Below are positions 45,159 to 49,239 of a stretch of 49,239 nt of DNA, piece after piece. The notes beneath the pieces are model-generated. The model was not told the DNA's origin and searched no databases. It saw nothing but the letters and a program-made list of their open reading frames with translations. The stretch covers positions 1-49,239 of the forward strand of contig JAJYLC010000005.1 of NCBI GenBank assembly GCA_021787935.1, in the 5' to 3' direction. The position numbers and the translations under genes were made by a program. Source of the DNA: Chloroflexota bacterium. GTDB lineage: Bacteria > Chloroflexota > Dehalococcoidia > SZUA-161. How positions within the stretch are numbered: position 1 is the stretch's first letter; every line of letters starts with the position of its first letter.

Positions 45159-46610
45159 TCATTCGCCGAGAATCATGCGGGCAGCGCGCAGCCCGGATAA
45201 TGCTACCGCGGGCACGCCGCCGCCGGGCATGGTCCAATGCCCTGCCAGATAGAGGTTGGGGATGGGAGTCTTTTGCTCCAGCCTTTTCATAAACATCTGC
45301 GGGGAGAAAGCCCATCCCATGGCCGCACCCCGCGTATTCAGGGTATACCTTTCATAGGTAAGAGGCGTAGCAGCATCCTGTACTACGATATGCTGTGAGA
45401 GGCCTGGAATGAGCTTCTCGGCCTTGGCAATAAGGTTCCTGGCGAACCTATCTTTCTCCTCCCGCCAGCTTTTACCCGCCAGATTGTAGGGCGCCATGGT
45501 CATAACAATGACAACATGCTTGCCTGGCGGCGCCAGGCTGGAATCAACCAGCGTAGGAATCGCGATTCCAAAGCAGGGTACGGCAAGCTCGCCTTTTAAT
45601 AGTCGATTCCACTCTTCCGTATTATCGTAGGCTTCATAAACTATGGTCTCCAGGGCATCGACACCTGTCGTCCTGGGATCAATATCAACACCCAGGTACA
45701 CATAGAATGCTGACAGGCTTATTTCGAGCCGGTTTAATGCTTTGACAAAATCTTGGGGCAGGTTCTCTTCGCCTACCAGGTTGAGGAACATGGTCCTGGC
45801 TGCTACATTTGACACGACTTGCGCTGCCCGAACCTGTTTCCCCTTTTTTGTTTCGATGCCCGCAGCTTTACCTTTCTCCAGAATAATCCTGTCCACAAAG
45901 GTCTTGTACTCTATCTCACCGCCATAGCCCTTTAGGGTTCTGACAAGGGTGTCCGGCACTGTTTGAATCCCTCCGAGTGGATAAAAATAGCCGCGAGTCT
46001 GCTCGGTGACCAGCAGGGCGGCATAATCTATTGCTGAGTTATTCCAGGGGGGATACCAGAGGTGCCAGTTGGCGTTAACGAGAGCTTTTAATTTTGCATC
46101 CTTAATGTGCTCATCGACCAGTTCCTGAAACGACCTCTCACTGTACTTCGTTAGTAAAGGTGATAATGTAGGTAGTTTTTTGATGTCTTCGTATACTGAT
46201 TTTATTATGTCAAATAAATTTGTTATCCCTTTGCTTTCCCCGGGAAACAGCTCTTTTAGCTTCCCGGGCAAGTCCCCCGCGTCCCTGCTACTGTCCAGCG
46301 TCAGGCCTGGGAAGATAAAACGCTGAAACTGCTCTTTGAGCTTGAATTCATTTTCTATTTCCAGAGCGGAGAGGACTCGCTGGAAAGCCCCGCTCTCCTT
46401 GCCTCCCGTCAGGTGCAGGACGCCCGCATCGAACCTGAAACCCTTTCTGGAGAATGAGGTGCAGCAGCCACCGGGAGTATGATGTTGCTCGAATACCTTG
46501 ACCTTCTTGCCTTTCTTCGACAGATAGGCTGCACAGGTCAACCCCCCAATCCCCGCCCCTATCACCACCACGTCGTATTCTTCATCGAAATGCCCGGTTT
46601 GTTTGGACAA
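45159..46610 (-). CDS. CrtI/phytoene-desaturase-like FAD oxidoreductase
   Basis: This 483-residue flavoprotein has the N-terminal FAD motif GAGIGG at 18-23 in VVVIGAGIGGLTCAAYLSKKG, then the HTPGGCCTSF segment and a C-terminal NLYLAGHWTMPGGGVPAVALSG FAD closing motif. It belongs to the carotenoid desaturase / retinol saturase / NAD(P)-FAD amine oxidase-like group, which dehydrogenates or reduces long hydrophobic polyenes and rings. No carotenoid synthesis genes are near. It follows the Old Yellow Enzyme gene by 23 bases and is probably co-transcribed with it. Confidence 0.88.
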   Translation of the reverse strand: MSKQTGHFDEEYDVVVIGAGIGGLTCAAYLSKKGKKVKVFEQHHTPGGCCTSFSRKGFRFDAGVLHLTGGKESGAFQRVLSALEIENEFKLKEQFQRFIFPGLTLDSSRDAGDLPGKLKELFPGESKGITNLFDIIKSVYEDIKKLPTLSPLLTKYSERSFQELVDEHIKDAKLKALVNANWHLWYPPWNNSAIDYAALLVTEQTRGYFYPLGGIQTVPDTLVRTLKGYGGEIEYKTFVDRIILEKGKAAGIETKKGKQVRAAQVVSNVAARTMFLNLVGEENLPQDFVKALNRLEISLSAFYVYLGVDIDPRTTGVDALETIVYEAYDNTEEWNRLLKGELAVPCFGIAIPTLVDSSLAPPGKHVVIVMTMAPYNLAGKSWREEKDRFARNLIAKAEKLIPGLSQHIVVQDAATPLTYERYTLNTRGAAMGWAFSPQMFMKRLEQKTPIPNLYLAGHWTMPGGGVPAVALSGLRAARMILGE

Positions 46611-46633
46611 TTCAGCTCCCTATTGGGCTTAGT

Positions 46634-48682
46634 CTAAATCTTTTGTCCGGTCAAAAATCCCGAAGCCATAGCCTCCATAAGCTTTCCGGGCTCGCTGCAA
46701 TCTCCCACAATATAAAACTCAGGAGCCTTTCCTTTCAGTTCCTGGGCGAGTCCGATATCAGGCGTTATCCCTACTTTTACCACCGTATCAGCCTCGATGA
46801 ACTCAGTCGAACCGGGGTAGCTTATCCGTGCCCCTTTGTCGGTCACCTCCGTTACTTTTGCCTCCTTGAACATCCTTGCCCCGGCCTCTTTTAGCTTTTT
46901 CAGGAACACCCACCTGTGGGTGAGCTCTATATCAGAGCCCAACCGCTTCGACTCCTCCACTATGGCTACTTTCTTTCCCTTGGCTGCCAGCGTCTCCGCA
47001 AGCTCACATCCTGCGAAGTTGCCCCCGACAACGACCACCCGCTTTCCGAAGGGGAAGTTGAATCTCAACAGCCACCTCAGAGCCGAGGGATTATATAGAT
47101 ATTTTACAAAGAGGGCAGCAAAGTAGGAGCCCGTCTTTTTCGGTAAACCGCCTTTCTTCATAGCGTGTCCGCTGAAAACAGCCTGCACGTCTCCTCTATC
47201 AAGTACGATGTCATTCCCACCGCCTGGCACTTCAAGCGGAGAAGGGGCGCCGCCCGCTGCCAGTACAATTGCATCCGGCTTCACTTCTTCCACCAGCGCA
47301 GGCGTGACTCTGGTATTTAACCTGACCTCAATGGAGAGCTTCCCGATTTCCCTCTTCATGTAGTCTAGGGCCGGTTTCATGCGCATATTGGTTATGGATG
47401 CCAGCAGCAGTGCTCCACCCAGCCTGGGATTCTGGTCGCAGAGAATGACCTCGTGGCCTCTACTCGATGCTATGCGTGCTGCCTCCATTCCACCCGGCCC
47501 CCCACCTACAACCAGCACCCTCTTGCTTCTGGCTGCTGGCTTCTCCACAGGATATTCTGCCTCCCTCCCCATTCTGGCGTTGACACTGCAATGGACGGGC
47601 GGGGTATCTACTCCCGAAATACAGCGACAGCAGTTTATGCAAGGCCTGATATCCTTGAGACGGCCCTCACGCGCCTTATTCGGCATCTCCGGGTCAGCAA
47701 CCGTTGCTCGCGCCATGTACACCAGGTCTGCCTTGCCTTCAGCCAGAACTCGCTCGGCTACTACAGGGTCCTGGATTTGCGTGCCCGCAGCCACTGGTAT
47801 ATTGACCGCTTTTTTCACTCCATCGGCGAGATAAACCCATGCCCCCTGCGGCACCCACGTCTGTATTATGGGAACAGAGGCATAGTGCCAGCCTGACATC
47901 ACATCTATTTCGGCTACCCCCGCTCCTTCCAGCATGCGGGCCATCTGCTTGGTATCCTCAAGGTCATACCCCTTGGGTTCCATCAAATCAACTCCGCTGA
48001 GCCTGCAAGTAACGGGATAGTCTTTGCCGGTCTTGGCCCGTATGTTTTCGATGATTTCCAGCAGGAACCGCATCCTGTTTTCCAGGCTGCCGCCGTATTG
48101 GTCTGTTCGTTTGTTGGTTATAGGAGACAGAAACTGCGATATCACGTAGCTCACCGAGGCTATAACCTCGACGGCATCGAAACCAGCCTGCTTGGCCCTT
48201 ATCGCTCCATCTCCGTAGGCCTCCACCATCTGGTGAATTTCGTCAATGGTGACGGCCTTAGGCATAGTTGGCTCGTAAGGCCCGCCCAGACGGAAGGCCG
48301 AGCCAGGATGCCCTGTGGGAGTTGTACCTGAAGGGCTTACATACTGTACCGGACCATCCCCGAATGCCCAACTGTAGCCCACACCCATCTGGGCATAGAC
48401 CTTCGCGCCGTTGGCATGGACCAAATCAACAAGCTCTTTAAGCCCGGGGATGAAACTATCGTGATATATCCCGTAAAGTGGGCCTTTCAACAACCTGGTG
48501 GCGGTACAGCTTAGCCCGATGAGCGCCACACCGCCTTTGGCTCGCTCAGCATAGCAGGCCTTCGTCTGCTCGCACACAGTGCCATCTTCAGAAAGGGCTA
48601 TGCCCATGGCAGTCAGCTTAATTCGGTTTTTCAGCTCCATGTTTCCGATTTTAATTGGCTCGAATAGCTTGGTGAATTTCAT
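46634..48682 (-). CDS. NADH:flavin oxidoreductase of the 2-enoate reductase / TMADH type
   Basis: This 682-residue, three-domain enzyme has an N-terminal Old Yellow Enzyme FMN barrel (LFEPIKIGNMELKNRI; ending near residue 345) and a [4Fe-4S] cluster C348-x2-C351-x2-C354-x10-C365. An FAD/NAD(P) half follows (VLVVGGGPGGMEAAR and a second VVVVGGNFAGCELAE). Relatives include 2,4-dienoyl-CoA reductase, 2-enoate reductase and trimethylamine dehydrogenase; the CxxCxxC spacing is nearer the last two. A role in reducing an unsaturated acid or CoA ester fits the neighbours. Substrate is unproven. Confidence 0.9.
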   Translation of the reverse strand: MKFTKLFEPIKIGNMELKNRIKLTAMGIALSEDGTVCEQTKACYAERAKGGVALIGLSCTATRLLKGPLYGIYHDSFIPGLKELVDLVHANGAKVYAQMGVGYSWAFGDGPVQYVSPSGTTPTGHPGSAFRLGGPYEPTMPKAVTIDEIHQMVEAYGDGAIRAKQAGFDAVEVIASVSYVISQFLSPITNKRTDQYGGSLENRMRFLLEIIENIRAKTGKDYPVTCRLSGVDLMEPKGYDLEDTKQMARMLEGAGVAEIDVMSGWHYASVPIIQTWVPQGAWVYLADGVKKAVNIPVAAGTQIQDPVVAERVLAEGKADLVYMARATVADPEMPNKAREGRLKDIRPCINCCRCISGVDTPPVHCSVNARMGREAEYPVEKPAARSKRVLVVGGGPGGMEAARIASSRGHEVILCDQNPRLGGALLLASITNMRMKPALDYMKREIGKLSIEVRLNTRVTPALVEEVKPDAIVLAAGGAPSPLEVPGGGNDIVLDRGDVQAVFSGHAMKKGGLPKKTGSYFAALFVKYLYNPSALRWLLRFNFPFGKRVVVVGGNFAGCELAETLAAKGKKVAIVEESKRLGSDIELTHRWVFLKKLKEAGARMFKEAKVTEVTDKGARISYPGSTEFIEADTVVKVGITPDIGLAQELKGKAPEFYIVGDCSEPGKLMEAMASGFLTGQKI

Positions 48683-48710
48683 CCCTGAGTCTCCTATCTA
48701 CTCACATAAC

Positions 48711-48740
48711 AATTTAATGCACCTTCTAGCGCGCTGTCAA
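48711..48740 (-). promoter_or_regulatory. promoter of the Old Yellow Enzyme gene
   Basis: On the minus strand TTGACA (48740-48735) and TAAATT (48716-48711) are 18 bases apart. Transcription would begin about 25 bases before the ATG at 48682. Confidence 0.6.
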
Positions 48741-48782
48741 ACCTCGCACAAGCTGTGAAACGATACACCACACTCGCAGCCG

Positions 48783-48811
48783 TTGACACTGGGAAGCTGA
48801 TACGGTACTAT
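48783..48811 (+). promoter_or_regulatory. promoter of the HMG-CoA-synthase-like gene
   Basis: TTGACA (48783-48788) and TACTAT (48806-48811) are 17 bases apart and point to the gene at 48940. The two divergent promoters of this gap are about 40 bases apart and could share a regulator. Confidence 0.6.
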
Positions 48812-48939
48812 TCTAACGGTTGGGTAATTGATGTGCTCAGCCGCAAAAGTGGAAGCAGGAGCATGGTGCCCCTGTCTTTTTGGTCATTCTAAGAAATAAA
48901 TTCTGCCCTCGTCCAGAGGGATTAGAGAGGACAGGTGCT

Positions 48940-49239
48940 ATGATAGGTATCACTTCATATGGAGCATACATTCCTTTGTTGCGTATAAATCGCAAGCTTA
49001 TTTCCTCTGCTACAGGATGGTTGGGTTCGGCAAGTGCCTTGCCCGGCGAGAAGGCGGTGGCAAATTACGATGAGGATAGCCTCACCATGGCTGTAGCTGC
49101 TGCCGTGGATTGTTTGAGAGGAATCGAGCGTGAAAAAGTAGACGAACTGTATTTCGCCACCACCACATCGCCATACAAGGAGAGGCAGGGGGCAGGTATA
49201 GTTTCCACAGCTCTTGACCTCCGTGCAGACATCAGGGCT
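48940..49239 (+). CDS. HMG-CoA synthase / 3-ketoacyl synthase III-like protein (partial, runs off right edge)
   Basis: The first 100 residues are visible, from MIGITSYGAYIPLLRINRKLI. SYGAYIP, NYDEDSLTMAVAAA, VDELYFATTTSPY and QGAGIVSTALDL are hallmarks of the HMG-CoA synthase / acyl-carrier-protein synthase III thiolase-fold group. The catalytic Cys lies beyond the edge. In Chloroflexi such proteins often pair with a thiolase and a DUF35 zinc protein, which would be just outside. It is divergent from the reductase operon. Confidence 0.85.
   Translation, partial: MIGITSYGAYIPLLRINRKLISSATGWLGSASALPGEKAVANYDEDSLTMAVAAAVDCLRGIEREKVDELYFATTTSPYKERQGAGIVSTALDLRADIRA

Overview
The window looks like a chromosomal piece of an anaerobic bacterium, most likely from the Chloroflexota (Dehalococcoidia-like). 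This placement is an inference from gene content, not from a marker-gene tree. The supporting content is a four-subunit archaeal-type 2-oxoacid:ferredoxin oxidoreductase next to leuS, an adenosylcobalamin-dependent ribonucleotide reductase, a T-box-controlled trp operon that also carries trpB2, and a B12-dependent acyl-CoA mutase with a MeaB chaperone. Several starts are GTG or TTG, and GTGA or ATGA stop/start overlaps are frequent.

Layout. 1-4510 (minus): leuS followed by porG-porD-porA, with porA running off the left edge. 4.7-14.5 kb (plus): a flavodoxin/ferredoxin protein, then a housekeeping run of moaB-trmD-rplS-priA, def, cca, secD and secF. 14.5-18.9 kb (plus): nrdR-nrdJ behind a promoter with an NrdR-box-like site, then an unknown small gene and an ImmA/IrrE-type metalloprotease. 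19.0-22.6 kb (plus): a radical SAM protein, yggS, proC and yggT. 22.7-26.1 kb (minus): mnmG and a TTG-started amidohydrolase. 26.2-34.1 kb (plus): a tRNA-Trp T-box leader with a UGG specifier, trpE-D-C-F-B-A, then trpB2, ending at a strong hairpin. No trpG is present. 34.3-39.3 kb is mixed: meaB, a methyltransferase-like gene, a 45-residue membrane peptide, a solitary PilT-like ATPase, a small HTH protein, a 456-bp gene-free stretch with repeats, a PrsW-like membrane protease, and tRNA-Thr(CGT).

39.4-48.7 kb (minus) is the most unusual part. Transcribed leftward are an Old Yellow Enzyme/TMADH-type reductase, a CrtI-like flavoprotein, and then, behind their own promoter, a class I CoA-transferase-fold pair, a crotonase, the large chain of a B12 mutase, a B12-binding subunit and a second crotonase, ending at a hairpin terminator. 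The mutase, the CoA-transferase-like beta chain and one crotonase each appear to have lost or moved the residues that define the textbook members of their families. My reading is an anaerobic pathway that rearranges, and possibly hydrolytically opens, an unusual acyl-CoA. An HMG-CoA-synthase-like gene begins divergently and runs off the right edge.

Other notable points are an internal duplication in the SecF extracytoplasmic domain joined by a Gly-Asn-Thr-rich linker, an 18-nt exact copy of the tRNA-Thr anticodon arm 112 bp upstream of the tRNA gene, and several short intergenic repeats. I saw no CRISPR array, rRNA, complete insertion sequence or phage structural gene.
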